A model generated the notes under the pieces. It had not been told where the DNA came from and searched no databases. It saw only the letters and a program-made list of their open reading frames with translations. DNA of 64,000 nt from Aquimarina algiphila (GTDB taxonomy: Bacteria; Bacteroidota; Bacteroidia; Flavobacteriales; Flavobacteriaceae), in contig NZ_VLNR01000006.1 in assembly GCF_007489275.1 (NCBI RefSeq), positions 1-64,000 of the forward strand, read 5' to 3'. A program made the translations under genes and the position numbers. Positions 26,877 through 36,082 of the stretch are shown here, in pieces. Position 1 is the first letter of the stretch, and every line of letters starts with the position of its first letter.

Positions 26877-29033
26877 ATGAAACTTTTATTGACTTTCACT
26901 TTTATTTTAGCATTATCTAGTAACATAACTGCACAAACAACCATCACAGGAACTGTCAAAGATTCTTCAGGAAACCCTATTCCTGGAGCAAATGTATATC
27001 TGGATGGCACCTATGATGGAAGTTCTTCTAATGACACAGGAGCTTTTTCCTTTACTACTCAAGAAACAGGTTCACAAACATTATTAATTTCATTTTTATC
27101 CTTCGAAACCTATTCATTTATGGAAGATGTTGCTACAATGAAAAATTTAAACATTGTACTGAAGGAAGATGTGAATTCTTTAGGCAGTGTGGTTTTAAAC
27201 GCAGGTACATTTTCTGCTGGAGACAACAGTAAAGCTTCTGTATTAACACCTTTAGACATTGTAACCACAGCTGGAGCTGCAGGTGACTACATTGGAGCTC
27301 TTCAAACTTTACCCGGCACTTCCAATGTTGCCGAAGACGGTAGACTTTTTGTACGAGGTGGAGATGCTAACGAAACAAACATTTACATAGATGGTTTGCG
27401 AGTTTTTCAACCATTTACAGCTACAACTAATAATATACCGACCAGAGGACGATTTTCATCTTTTCTTTTTAAAGGAACCAATTTTTCTACAGGTGGATAT
27501 TCTGCAGAATATGGAGATGCTCTATCTAGTGTATTACTTCTTAACACTATAGATGAACCTGATCAGGAGAAAACAGAATTTCAATTCATAAATGTAGGTA
27601 TTGGTGGAGGAAACACTCAGAAATGGAAAAATAACTCATTAAGTGTAAATGCTTTTTATGTAAACCTTAAACCCTATCAAAACATTATCAAACAACGAGT
27701 AGAATGGATTAAACCTTTTCAATCTTTATCTGGAGAAGCTGTGTACCGTCATAAATTTAATAAAGGACTTCTAAAAATATATGGAGGGTTAAGTTATACC
27801 GATTTCGAACTTATACAAGATGATATTAATGTCCCTGAAGGGGTTAATTTTGGTCTTAAAAACCGAAATCTATACATAAACTCTTCATATAAGAGCAATC
27901 TGAGTAATGGTTGGAAAATTGCTGCCGGAACCAGTTTTGCAAATGACTACAATGATATTAGTATTGTAAATACAGATATTAATAATCAAGAAAACAGTTT
28001 CCATGCTAAAGTAAAACTTAGAAAGCGTTTTAGTAATCGGTTTAAGTTGAATTTTGGGGCTGAACAATTTTTAAATTCCTTCACAGAAAAAGTGGAAACT
28101 TCCGATTTTGGTAATTTCAGAACTTCAAACAATAATAATAGTACTGCGGCTTTTACAGAAGCTAATATATTCTTCAGTAAAAAGCTAGCATTACAACTTG
28201 GAGTTAGAGGTGTACACAATTCTTTATTAGAATATACTAAAATTTCTCCAAGAGTTTCTTTAGCCTATAAAACTTCATCAAGATCTCAAATATCATTGGC
28301 TTATGGGGATTTCTATCAATCACCTCAACAAGAAGTTTTAAAATATGATACCACATTAGATCCCGAAAAATCGTCTCATTATATTCTTAACTATCAGTTC
28401 CAAAAAAATCGAAGAACATTTAGAGCAGAAGGATATTATAAATCTTATGACAGACTAGTTAAATTCGACACCGACATTCCAGAATTTAACAGTACATATA
28501 GTAATCTGGGAGATGGATATGCTGCAGGAATTGATCTTTTCTGGCGAGATAATGAATCGATAAAGAATTTTGAGTATTGGGCAAGTTATTCTTATCTGGA
28601 CACCAAAAGAGATTATAGAAACTATCCTTCTCAAGCGACACCAAACTTTGCAGCTAAACACAACCTTTCGCTAGTAACTAAATATTGGATTAAAGATTGG
28701 AAATCTTTATTAAGTACAACCTATAATTTTGCATCTGGAAGACCTTACAATAATCCCAATGAATCTGTTTTTCAAAATAGTAAAACAAAGAACTTCAATG
28801 CTATCAATTTTAGTTGGGCATACTTAATTAGTCAGCAAAAGATTTTATACTTCTCTGTCTCAAATGTATTAGGTACAGATAACATTTTTAACTACCAATA
28901 CGCAAACAACCCTAATGCTAATGGAAATTTTTCCAGAAGAGCCATTCGACAAAATGCCGATCGATTCTTCATCGTAGGATTTTTCTGGACCATAAGTGAT
29001 AATAAAACAGATAATCAATTAGACAATTTATAA
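26877..29033 (+). CDS. TonB-dependent receptor with carboxypeptidase-like regulatory domain
   Basis: A 718-residue outer-membrane receptor. It has a signal peptide (1-19), a carboxypeptidase-D-like domain (about 20-100, TGTVKDSSGNPIPGANVYL), a plug (about 115-225, with LQTLPGTSNVAEDGRLFVRG and the ETNIYIDGLRV turn) and a barrel to the C-terminus. Its closest type is the receptor class with a short barrel and no SusD partner, often used for small ligands. A DUF2141 gene follows after 19 bases. The ligand is unknown. Confidence 0.9.
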   Translation: MKLLLTFTFILALSSNITAQTTITGTVKDSSGNPIPGANVYLDGTYDGSSSNDTGAFSFTTQETGSQTLLISFLSFETYSFMEDVATMKNLNIVLKEDVNSLGSVVLNAGTFSAGDNSKASVLTPLDIVTTAGAAGDYIGALQTLPGTSNVAEDGRLFVRGGDANETNIYIDGLRVFQPFTATTNNIPTRGRFSSFLFKGTNFSTGGYSAEYGDALSSVLLLNTIDEPDQEKTEFQFINVGIGGGNTQKWKNNSLSVNAFYVNLKPYQNIIKQRVEWIKPFQSLSGEAVYRHKFNKGLLKIYGGLSYTDFELIQDDINVPEGVNFGLKNRNLYINSSYKSNLSNGWKIAAGTSFANDYNDISIVNTDINNQENSFHAKVKLRKRFSNRFKLNFGAEQFLNSFTEKVETSDFGNFRTSNNNNSTAAFTEANIFFSKKLALQLGVRGVHNSLLEYTKISPRVSLAYKTSSRSQISLAYGDFYQSPQQEVLKYDTTLDPEKSSHYILNYQFQKNRRTFRAEGYYKSYDRLVKFDTDIPEFNSTYSNLGDGYAAGIDLFWRDNESIKNFEYWASYSYLDTKRDYRNYPSQATPNFAAKHNLSLVTKYWIKDWKSLLSTTYNFASGRPYNNPNESVFQNSKTKNFNAINFSWAYLISQQKILYFSVSNVLGTDNIFNYQYANNPNANGNFSRRAIRQNADRFFIVGFFWTISDNKTDNQLDNL

Positions 29034-29052
29034 ACTTTAAAATTACATTATT

Positions 29053-29478
29053 ATGAAAATTACAAAATTTGCATTTTTTCTAATCGCAATATGTTCCTTT
29101 AATTTAGGTATTGCACAAGAGTTAGAAGGACATACAATTACGGTTACAATCAATAATATAAAATCTAATGAAGGCACATTGCGTGTTGGTCTATACGATG
29201 CACAAGAAAGTTTTCTAGGAAAACCCTTTACATCCATTAGTGCAAAAGCCAAAGTAGGAAAGGTAACAGCATCCTTCGAAAATATTCCTAATGGGACATA
29301 TGCAATTTCATTATATCACGATGAAGATAATAATCAAAAACTCAATACTTTTTTAAAAATACCTACAGAACCTTATGGAGTAAGTAATAACGCTAAGGGA
29401 AGATTTGGTCCTCCAAAATGGGAAGATGCAAAATTCAAAGTTACCGATAGAGGAGTATCGCAGTCAATCTCTCTATGA
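29053..29478 (+). CDS. DUF2141 domain exported protein
   Basis: A 141-residue protein with a signal peptide (1-21, ending GIAQ). The mature part is a single DUF2141 beta-sandwich: ITVTINNIKSNEGTLRVGLY, the IPNGTYAISLYHDEDNN motif and the YGVSNNAKGRFGPPKW ending. It directly follows the TonB receptor and probably belongs to the same unit. A paralogue lies at 61224. The function of the family is unknown. Confidence 0.9.
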   Translation: MKITKFAFFLIAICSFNLGIAQELEGHTITVTINNIKSNEGTLRVGLYDAQESFLGKPFTSISAKAKVGKVTASFENIPNGTYAISLYHDEDNNQKLNTFLKIPTEPYGVSNNAKGRFGPPKWEDAKFKVTDRGVSQSISL

Positions 29479-29607
29479 TTTCATCAATATATCAGAGTAT
29501 ACCTCTAATTACATTTCATCCTTAAAAAAATACACTTCGGTCATAAATACTATAAAAAGAGGATAGCTCTGATGATATTTACACTGTAATTCAAAAACAA
29601 AACAACC

Positions 29608-30228
29608 ATGAGAACATTACTAATTATAATTTCCTTTTTAAGCATAACAACGATTCATTCACAGACGGCATACGAAAAAGGAATGAACAAAGCTTTTGAA
29701 CTATGGGGAAGCAAAAACCCTGATGAAGCAATTAATCTTTTCGAACGTATTGCCAGAGCCGAAAAAGAAAATTGGTTACCTTTTTATTATGCCGCTCAAG
29801 TACACATTATTACTACATTTGGTATTAAAGATGGTAATGAAATTGAAACCAGATTAAAAAAAGCGCAGGATTTTTTAAATGAAGCCAGGACATTCTCTAA
29901 GGAAAATGCAGAAATTTCAATTATGGAAGCTATGCTCAATACTGCATATGTAGTTTATAATCCTTCTGTATATGGCCCAACACTTTCTGCAAAAGTAGAA
30001 GAATTATATCGAAAAGCTAAAGCCCTGGAGCCAGAAAACCCTAGAGCAATGCTATATCATGCAGAATGGAAAATGGGAGGTGCTAAATTCTGGGGTAAAG
30101 ACCCAAAAGCCTTTTGTCCTGAAATAGAAAAAGCTATCTTGTACTTTGAAAACGAAACAAATGACGTTCCTTTTTATCCAAAATGGGGAATGGATCAAAT
30201 AGAAAGAATTCAAAAAAATTGTCAGTAA
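29608..30228 (+). CDS. TPR-like exported protein
   Basis: A 206-residue protein with a signal peptide (1-19, ending IHSQ) and helical repeats of the tetratricopeptide type (AFELWGSKNPDEAINLFERI, KVEELYRKAKALEPENPRAM). It lies between the DUF2141 gene and the histidine kinase, 45 bases before the latter, on the same strand. Its role is not known; periplasmic scaffolding is an inference. Confidence 0.8.
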   Translation: MRTLLIIISFLSITTIHSQTAYEKGMNKAFELWGSKNPDEAINLFERIARAEKENWLPFYYAAQVHIITTFGIKDGNEIETRLKKAQDFLNEARTFSKENAEISIMEAMLNTAYVVYNPSVYGPTLSAKVEELYRKAKALEPENPRAMLYHAEWKMGGAKFWGKDPKAFCPEIEKAILYFENETNDVPFYPKWGMDQIERIQKNCQ

Positions 30229-30273
30229 CTATTTTATTATTTGAAACAAATTGAAAATAATTGATTTAATCAC

Positions 30274-31635
30274 ATGAAAGACTTTAAAAAAATAATCCTA
30301 GTTTCTGTCGTAGTTGCCCTATTTGTGGGACTGGTAACCTTGATATTAAATGGGTTTAATTTTACCAGAGTTTTTACACTAGAATGGTGGGGGATCGCTT
30401 TTATGTATTCCTTTGTAATAACCGCTATTAATTCTTATTATTTTCAATATATAAATCGTAAAGTTAATTGGCAAAATAGAGGATTACAACGTGTTCTCGC
30501 TGGTGCCTTCGGTTCAATTATAATTACAATACTAGCCTTTGCTTTTTGTGAGTATATCACAACCGTAGTGATTTTTCAAAAATACACTACAGAAGAATTT
30601 ATCACTAATCAATCCTTTAACAACTATATTTTTCCGTTAGTGATCATGATGATTTTTTCATTATTCTTTCATACGGTTTATTTCTACAAGGTATTACAAG
30701 AAAAAAAGGTTACAGAACAAAAAATAATTGCGGGTACGGCATCAGCTAAGTTTGCTGCATTAAAGAATCAATTAGATCCACATTTTTTATTTAACAGTCT
30801 CAATGTTTTAACATCATTAATCGAGGAAAATCCAAGGATGGCACAAAAGTTTACCACTTCGCTATCAAAAGTATATCGATATGTTTTAGAACAAAAAGAT
30901 AAAGAATTGGTTACGGTTGATGAAGAATTAAATTTTGCAAAAACTTACATGACATTGATACAATTGCGCTTCGAGGATAGTATTGTATTTGAAATTCCTG
31001 ATCAGGCCATTAATCCAGAAGCAAAAGTAGTACCATTATCATTACAAATTTTATTAGAAAACACGGTAAAACATAATGTGGTAATGCCACAAAAGCCGTT
31101 ACATATCAAAATTTATGAAAAGGATGGATTTCTAGTGGTTGAGAATAATCTTCAACCAAAAGAAGTAATAAAGCAAAGTAGTGGTGTTGGATTGGGTAAT
31201 GTACAACAACGTTATGCATTATTAACGAAAAGAAAATTTTCGGTATACAAAACAGAAGAGGCTTTTATTGCTGAGCTTCCGATATTAACCAAAAAAATAA
31301 AATTCGCAGATATGGAAATTTCACAAACAATAGAAAACATAGAAAGCGCAAAAAAAATAAAATACGAACGCGCAAAAGAACAAGTACAAAAAATAAAAGA
31401 ATTTTACTGGAATCTAGCATCATATTGCATTGTCATTCCTTTTTTAGTGTTTATTAATTATAAAACCACTGGTTTTAGTATTCCATGGGTAATATTTCCA
31501 ATAGCAGGATGGGGAATTGGTGTTCTTTTTCACTATATGGAGGCTTCAGGCCATCATCCTATATTTGGGAAAGACTGGGAAAAGAAGAAAATCAGAAAGT
31601 ATATGGATGAATCTAAAAGTAAATATTATGACTAA
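30274..31635 (+). CDS. LytS-type sensor histidine kinase with C-terminal 2TM domain
   Basis: A 453-residue membrane kinase. Four membrane segments lie in the N-terminal 140 residues. The His_kinase domain has the phospho-acceptor in KNQLDPHFLFNSLN (H170), the N-box LLENTVKHN (about 260-268) and the GVGLGNVQQRY loop (304-314). Unlike most kinases of this class it continues into a 2TM domain (about 364-447: two membrane segments, AGWGIGVLFHY, DWEKKKIRKYM). Four separate 2TM genes and a LytTR regulator follow, so it is presumably the partner kinase of that regulator. Confidence 0.9.
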   Translation: MKDFKKIILVSVVVALFVGLVTLILNGFNFTRVFTLEWWGIAFMYSFVITAINSYYFQYINRKVNWQNRGLQRVLAGAFGSIIITILAFAFCEYITTVVIFQKYTTEEFITNQSFNNYIFPLVIMMIFSLFFHTVYFYKVLQEKKVTEQKIIAGTASAKFAALKNQLDPHFLFNSLNVLTSLIEENPRMAQKFTTSLSKVYRYVLEQKDKELVTVDEELNFAKTYMTLIQLRFEDSIVFEIPDQAINPEAKVVPLSLQILLENTVKHNVVMPQKPLHIKIYEKDGFLVVENNLQPKEVIKQSSGVGLGNVQQRYALLTKRKFSVYKTEEAFIAELPILTKKIKFADMEISQTIENIESAKKIKYERAKEQVQKIKEFYWNLASYCIVIPFLVFINYKTTGFSIPWVIFPIAGWGIGVLFHYMEASGHHPIFGKDWEKKKIRKYMDESKSKYYD

Positions 31636-31948
31636 TAATAAAGAACAAAATGCTTATAAAAAAGCAAAAAAGAGACTAGATGAAGAAAGAGGCTTTTATA
31701 TGCATGTTATTATATATGTGGTTATGAATATAGCTATTACCATATTTCAATATGCTTTAGATGGAAATAAAGACTGGCTAATATGGGTTATTACACTTAG
31801 ACCTCTACTATGGGGGATAGGATTACTATGTCATGGTCTTTGGACATTTAGAAGAAATATTAAGTGGTTTAAAAACACAATATATAGTAAACAATGGGAA
31901 GAACGTAAGATTATGGAGATTATGAAAGATGATGATTTTAAATTTTAA
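31628..31948 (+). CDS. 2TM domain protein 1
   Basis: A 106-residue protein with an amphipathic start (AYKKAKKRLDEERGFYMHV), two membrane segments and the WGIGLLCHGLWTF plus WEERKIMEIM ending of the 2TM family. The ATG at 31628 overlaps the kinase stop by 8 bases, a sign of translational coupling. A longer frame from 31517 overlaps the kinase in another frame and is rejected. The function is unknown; the C-terminus of the preceding kinase carries the same domain. Confidence 0.88.
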   Translation: MTNNKEQNAYKKAKKRLDEERGFYMHVIIYVVMNIAITIFQYALDGNKDWLIWVITLRPLLWGIGLLCHGLWTFRRNIKWFKNTIYSKQWEERKIMEIMKDDDFKF

Positions 31949-31958
31949 ATCTATTACA

Positions 31959-32258
31959 ATGGAAAATTTTGAACAACAACGATACGAAAAAGCAAAAAAA
32001 AGAGTAGAAAGAGAAAAGGGATTTTATTCACATTTAACGGTATATATTATTATAAATCTCGCTCTATTATTTATTAATTCTGATTTTATAGATGAAGGTT
32101 TTAACAACTGGTTTCAGTGGCATCTATATGCTACTCCATTATTTTGGGGAATCGGTTTGTTTTTTCATGGAGTTTCAGTATTTGGGAAGAACAGTATTTT
32201 TAATAAAGAATGGGAAAAGCGTAAGATTAAAGAATTAATGGACAAGGATGATTTCTAG
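31959..32258 (+). CDS. 2TM domain protein 2
   Basis: A 99-residue 2TM-family protein (QRYEKAKKRVEREKGFYSHL, two membrane segments, LFWGIGLFFHGVSVFG, EWEKRKIKELMDK). The ATG at 31959, 10 bases after the previous stop, aligns with the start of the sister proteins; an upstream ATG at 31929 overlaps the previous gene and gives an unrelated leader. It is part of a tandem run of four. Confidence 0.88.
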   Translation: MENFEQQRYEKAKKRVEREKGFYSHLTVYIIINLALLFINSDFIDEGFNNWFQWHLYATPLFWGIGLFFHGVSVFGKNSIFNKEWEKRKIKELMDKDDF

Positions 32259-32276
32259 AAACCAAATAAAAAAGTT

Positions 32277-32603
32277 ATGGATAATCACGAAGACTTAAAA
32301 GCTTATGAAAAAGCTAAAAAAAGAGTAAAAAATGAAAAAGACTTTTTTGGTCATCTAGTAACTTATATCGTAATCAATATCGCCATATTCTTTTTTAAAC
32401 AAAAAATTCTGATGCTTATTGATGTAGATGTAAAAGATAAAGACTTTCTTTCCTGGTGGAGTTTTGGCAATCTTGCAACGCCTGTCTTCTGGGGTATTGG
32501 ATTATTTTTTCACTGGCTTTGGGCTTTTCAGAAGTCTTTTATCTTTAACAAAAAATGGGAAGAACGAAAGACCAAAGAATTTATGGATAAAGAAGATTAT
32601 TAA
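32277..32603 (+). CDS. 2TM domain protein 3
   Basis: A 108-residue 2TM-family protein (LKAYEKAKKRVKNEKDFFGHL, two membrane segments separated by a longer loop, VFWGIGLFFHWLWAFQ, KWEERKTKEFMDK). It lies 18 bases downstream of its sister gene. The loop between the two membrane segments (KQKILMLIDVDVKDKDFLSW) is longer than in the others, which could matter for partner recognition (inference). Confidence 0.88.
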   Translation: MDNHEDLKAYEKAKKRVKNEKDFFGHLVTYIVINIAIFFFKQKILMLIDVDVKDKDFLSWWSFGNLATPVFWGIGLFFHWLWAFQKSFIFNKKWEERKTKEFMDKEDY

Positions 32604-32624
32604 AAACAATCTAAAAAATATATT

Positions 32625-32933
32625 ATGAAAAATTTTAACGAACAAAAAAGATATGAGCGTGCCAAGGAACGTGTCGAGGAATTAAAGAAATTTTATAATA
32701 ACTTAATTTCATATATAGTTATCATAAGCCTTTTGGCAGGGTTAAATTATTATCAAAACGAATGGAGTCATGCTTGGTTTTTGTGGGCTGCATTTGGATG
32801 GGGAATCGGAATTGTATTTCACGCCATCAAAGCTTACAGAGTAAACCCTATGTTTAACAAAGACTGGGAAGAACGTAAAATTAGAAAATATATGGAAGAA
32901 GAACAGGATGACCAAAAGCAACTTTGGGAATGA
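32625..32933 (+). CDS. 2TM domain protein 4
   Basis: A 102-residue 2TM-family protein (QKRYERAKERVEELKKFYNN, two membrane segments, GWGIGIVFHAIKAYR, DWEERKIRKYMEEEQ). Its C-terminal motif is closer to the 2TM domain of the kinase (KDWEKKKIRKYMDE) than to the other three, suggesting that the fused and free forms are recent duplicates. The response regulator gene starts 92 bases downstream. Confidence 0.88.
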   Translation: MKNFNEQKRYERAKERVEELKKFYNNLISYIVIISLLAGLNYYQNEWSHAWFLWAAFGWGIGIVFHAIKAYRVNPMFNKDWEERKIRKYMEEEQDDQKQLWE

Positions 32934-33025
32934 AATATTGTATGATTTCAAAAGAATAAAACAAAAAATCAACTAATATACCTTCTTCAACTTTGCTTCT
33001 CTGAAGTTTTGTAATTTATAAAAAA

Positions 33026-33781
33026 ATGAATGTAATAATTATCGAAGACGAAAAACCAGCTGCAAGACGCCTTAAACGAATGCTTGAAGATTTAAATATA
33101 GAAGTGCATACTATGTTGCACTCTGTACAAGAATCAATAGAATGGTTTAGTACTAATGAACATCCCGACCTTATTTTTCTAGATATTCAACTTAGTGATG
33201 GCTTATCTTTTGAAATATTTGATGCGATCACTATTAAAAGCTCTATAATATTTACTACTGCTTATGATGAATACGCCCTAAAAGCATTTAAGTTAAATAG
33301 TATCGATTATTTATTGAAACCAATAGATGATGAAGATTTGGAGATAGCTGTAAATAAATACAAAGAACAACTTCCTGAAAAGCAGCAGTTACAAGTAGAT
33401 TTTGAAGATATCAAAAAACTCCTTATAAACCCGATGGATCGTTCATATAAAAAACGATTTACTGCCAGAGTTGGACAACATCTAAAAATATTTTCGGTAG
33501 AGGATATTGAATGTTTTTATTCTGAAAACAAAGGAACATATCTTCATACCACCGACAATAGAAATTATCTAATTGATACTACTTTAGAATCCCTGGAAGA
33601 AGAATTAAACCCTCAGCAGTTTTTTAGAACTAGTCGAAAATTCTATATCAATATAAATGCCATTAAAGATATCATTTCGTATACTAATTCGAGATTACAA
33701 ATAAAATTGAATCATTTTAATGAACAAGATATTATTGTAGCACGTGAACGAGTAAAAGATTTTAAAGAATGGCTAGAATAA
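33026..33781 (+). CDS. LytTR-family response regulator
   Basis: A 251-residue response regulator. The receiver domain (1-about 120) has the phospho-acceptor D53 in LIFLDIQL, acidic E7/D8 and the switch residues T/K (TTAYDEYALKAF, LLKPIDD). The LytTR DNA-binding domain spans about 143-250 (SVEDIECFYSENKGTYLHT, FFRTSRKFYININAI). It is the partner of the LytS-type kinase upstream and closes the 2TM cluster; a terminator follows. Confidence 0.93.
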   Translation: MNVIIIEDEKPAARRLKRMLEDLNIEVHTMLHSVQESIEWFSTNEHPDLIFLDIQLSDGLSFEIFDAITIKSSIIFTTAYDEYALKAFKLNSIDYLLKPIDDEDLEIAVNKYKEQLPEKQQLQVDFEDIKKLLINPMDRSYKKRFTARVGQHLKIFSVEDIECFYSENKGTYLHTTDNRNYLIDTTLESLEEELNPQQFFRTSRKFYININAIKDIISYTNSRLQIKLNHFNEQDIIVARERVKDFKEWLE

Positions 33782-33788
33782 TTATAAA

Positions 33789-33829
33789 GAAAAAACCTTC
33801 TGGATAAATTCCAAAAGGTTTTTTCTTTA
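33789..33829 (+). terminator. Terminator after the LytTR regulator
   Basis: A stem of about 14 pairs (GAAAAAACCTTcTGG / CCAaAAGGTTTTTTC, one mismatch) with a 7-base loop runs into TTTTTTCTTT. It may act on both strands, as the leftward GH16 gene ends at 33866. Confidence 0.85.
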
Positions 33830-33865
33830 TTTCATAATATTAGTTTTGACCAAAACTAAACAGGA

Positions 33866-35407
33866 TTATTCTATCATAATTTTTGTCATATTAACTTCAT
33901 TATCCAAAGTAACTTTTGCTATATACAACCCGATTCTTAATAATCCTTTTACATGACTTAAGGAAACAGAATTTCTTCCTGCCTCAAGACTTCCCAACTT
34001 TTCACTAGCAACTATCTTACCGGTAAGATCTGCAATCTCGAGCGATGTAGAATTAACGTTCTTAGATGTACTTATTTCTAGATTTAAGTTATCTACAGTA
34101 CTTGGGTTTGGGTAAAAAGAAATAGTGTTTTTCAACTCTGGTTTTTCAATAGATAAAGATTTGTTATTATTTAGACCAGCTATAGTAAACTTTTCCCAAG
34201 CTCCTATAACATTTCTATTACAATTCATTGGACCATTACCATTTTCATGACTTACATATTTACCATTATTACCTCTGATAGCATATACATTACCACCTTG
34301 TGACACTAATGTAAACTTTTCCCATGCTCCGACAGAAACTCTAGAACAAGTCATAGCCTGTAGCCCATCTTCAGAACTAATGTATCTGCCATTATTTCCC
34401 TGAATACTTACTTGTCCATTACCTTCTGATTTTACTGTAAATACCTCCCAAGCTCCCGGGTTTGCTCTATTACAAGTGATAGGGCCAATACCATTTTCGG
34501 AGCTCACATAAGTATTAATTCCTTGTCCTCTAAACGTTACATTAGTATCAGAACCACCACCAGTATTCTCAATAGTACCTCCTCGCCATACTCTGACCCA
34601 ATCAACCTCCAAAGAAGCTAATGAGCGACCAGGAACGGCGGCAAATTCTGGCACATTACTTGGTTGAAATCCTCCAAAATCCTGATTGGCATTCTGTACA
34701 TTTCTAGTATGAGGAGAAGATGAAAATATAAGGTATAAAGGAAATGGATCGTTAGCAGCATCTGCTGGCTGATCTGATGACATATATTTTACTCCGTCAT
34801 AATAAAAATCAATTTTTGTCGGAGTCCAATGCATACCCCAAACATGCCATTGAAATGCATTTCTACTTTCTGTAGAAGCTCTGGTTGATGTAATATTACT
34901 TTTACCATTAATATTTCTTTTATCAAAATAGTGGTGAGAAGTTGTTGCTCCTCCAAAAAACTTTTTACCAAAACCACTATATTCCATTAAATCGAATTCT
35001 GTACCACTAGGCCCAGGAGCTCCATTTCTAAAATTTTTCCCCCATATCCACCAAGTAGGCCAAATATCACCTCTATCTGGACCGTCAATACGTAATCGAG
35101 CTTCATAATAACCGTATCTGTTGTTTCCGCTAAAACCAGTTTTAGACTCTAACCATCCTCCTTGAGATACGCTATTACTTGTGAACGTATTTCTAATTTT
35201 TAAAGTTCCGCCATTTACTTCTGCTTTATTAGGCTTAAAAGCTACATCATTTCTCACATTCCAGATATTAGTATTAACAGAGCTTCCCCCAAACTCATCT
35301 GCAAATACATTAGTCCATCCACTTCCTGGTGGGGGCTGAGAATGTACATTTAAACCCATTAATAATAGTGAAATAATGAATATTGACTGTGTAATTTTCC
35401 ATTTCAT
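33866..35407 (-). CDS. T9SS-exported GH16 glycoside hydrolase with fascin-like beta-trefoil
   Basis: A 513-residue exported enzyme. It has a signal peptide (1-24, ending VHSQ), a GH16 catalytic domain (about 28-275) and the catalytic motif ExDxxE at E137/D139/E142 (GTEFDLMEYSG), the longer form used by agarases, porphyranases and kappa-carrageenases. Three repeats of about 42 residues (about 285-415; each with NGxYVSxENG-like and GAWEKFT parts) make a fascin/ricin-like beta-trefoil, and a T9SS sorting domain ends the protein (SFYPNPSTVD..., GLYIAKVT). It is expected to act on sulfated or neutral red-algal galactans, but the exact substrate is not determined. There is no SusC/D partner nearby. 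Confidence 0.88.
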   Translation of the reverse strand: MKWKITQSIFIISLLLMGLNVHSQPPPGSGWTNVFADEFGGSSVNTNIWNVRNDVAFKPNKAEVNGGTLKIRNTFTSNSVSQGGWLESKTGFSGNNRYGYYEARLRIDGPDRGDIWPTWWIWGKNFRNGAPGPSGTEFDLMEYSGFGKKFFGGATTSHHYFDKRNINGKSNITSTRASTESRNAFQWHVWGMHWTPTKIDFYYDGVKYMSSDQPADAANDPFPLYLIFSSSPHTRNVQNANQDFGGFQPSNVPEFAAVPGRSLASLEVDWVRVWRGGTIENTGGGSDTNVTFRGQGINTYVSSENGIGPITCNRANPGAWEVFTVKSEGNGQVSIQGNNGRYISSEDGLQAMTCSRVSVGAWEKFTLVSQGGNVYAIRGNNGKYVSHENGNGPMNCNRNVIGAWEKFTIAGLNNNKSLSIEKPELKNTISFYPNPSTVDNLNLEISTSKNVNSTSLEIADLTGKIVASEKLGSLEAGRNSVSLSHVKGLLRIGLYIAKVTLDNEVNMTKIMIE

Positions 35408-36082
35408 GATTAAAAAGTTTTAATTTAGTTAGTGTGTGTTATCTTTTTTAATTCACTTATAAATTAATATCAATTCTCACTATTTCTCAATTTTTTAACA
35501 CCAAAATCACAATACCTTAATTTAAATCTTAAATAAATTCAATAATCACAAAAAATCACCTTTCCCTATTATTAAAAAGAAGAATCATATGATTTAAAAA
35601 AAACAAAATCAACACAAAACACTAATAATCAAATAAATAACTAAATATGTTTATAATAAAATCATCACTTTAATTTATACACAGATATATAATTATCTTT
35701 GAAAATATCAATGCTATGGTCAAATACGAAAACGATTTCGTAATTTTTTTTAAATAATATTACGACTATTCAAAAAATTGAAAATAAGGCTATTATTTTT
35801 TTTGATTTTCTTTTTAGAGATAGACCATTGTGCAAAAAAGCCAAAAGAAAAATCTACTCTTGGTTTCTTTTGAGAAAAGAATTAGTGTATTTATAAAAGC
35901 ACCTATTTTCTTTTTATATCGCTACATTACCAAAATATTGGTATCTGCTAGTTAGATGGCTAACAAATAATAAAAGTACTCTAGTTGTATTTATTTAAAT
36001 TCATATAAAACTTAAACTATTTACAATGACAAAGAGGTTGCTTTTTAGACAACCTCCTTAGTACTAATTCAAAAACAACAAT
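35408..36082. other. Long AT-rich intergenic region
   Basis: No gene is visible. An inverted repeat CAAAAGAAA (35842-35850) / TTTCTTTTG (35864-35872) and the terminator of the GH18 gene are the only structures noted. A plus-strand TATCTTTG box at 35694-35701 has no gene to serve. Confidence 0.5.
36034..36056 (-). terminator. Weak terminator after the GH18 gene
   Basis: A 7-bp stem (GAGGTTG / CAACCTC) with a 9-base loop lies downstream of the leftward GH18 stop. The T-tract after it on the minus strand is short (TTTGTCATTG). Confidence 0.5.

Noticed and set aside
31517-31627. Long N-terminal extension of the first 2TM protein
   Set aside because: It lies within the kinase gene in another frame; the ATG at 31628 aligns with the sister proteins.
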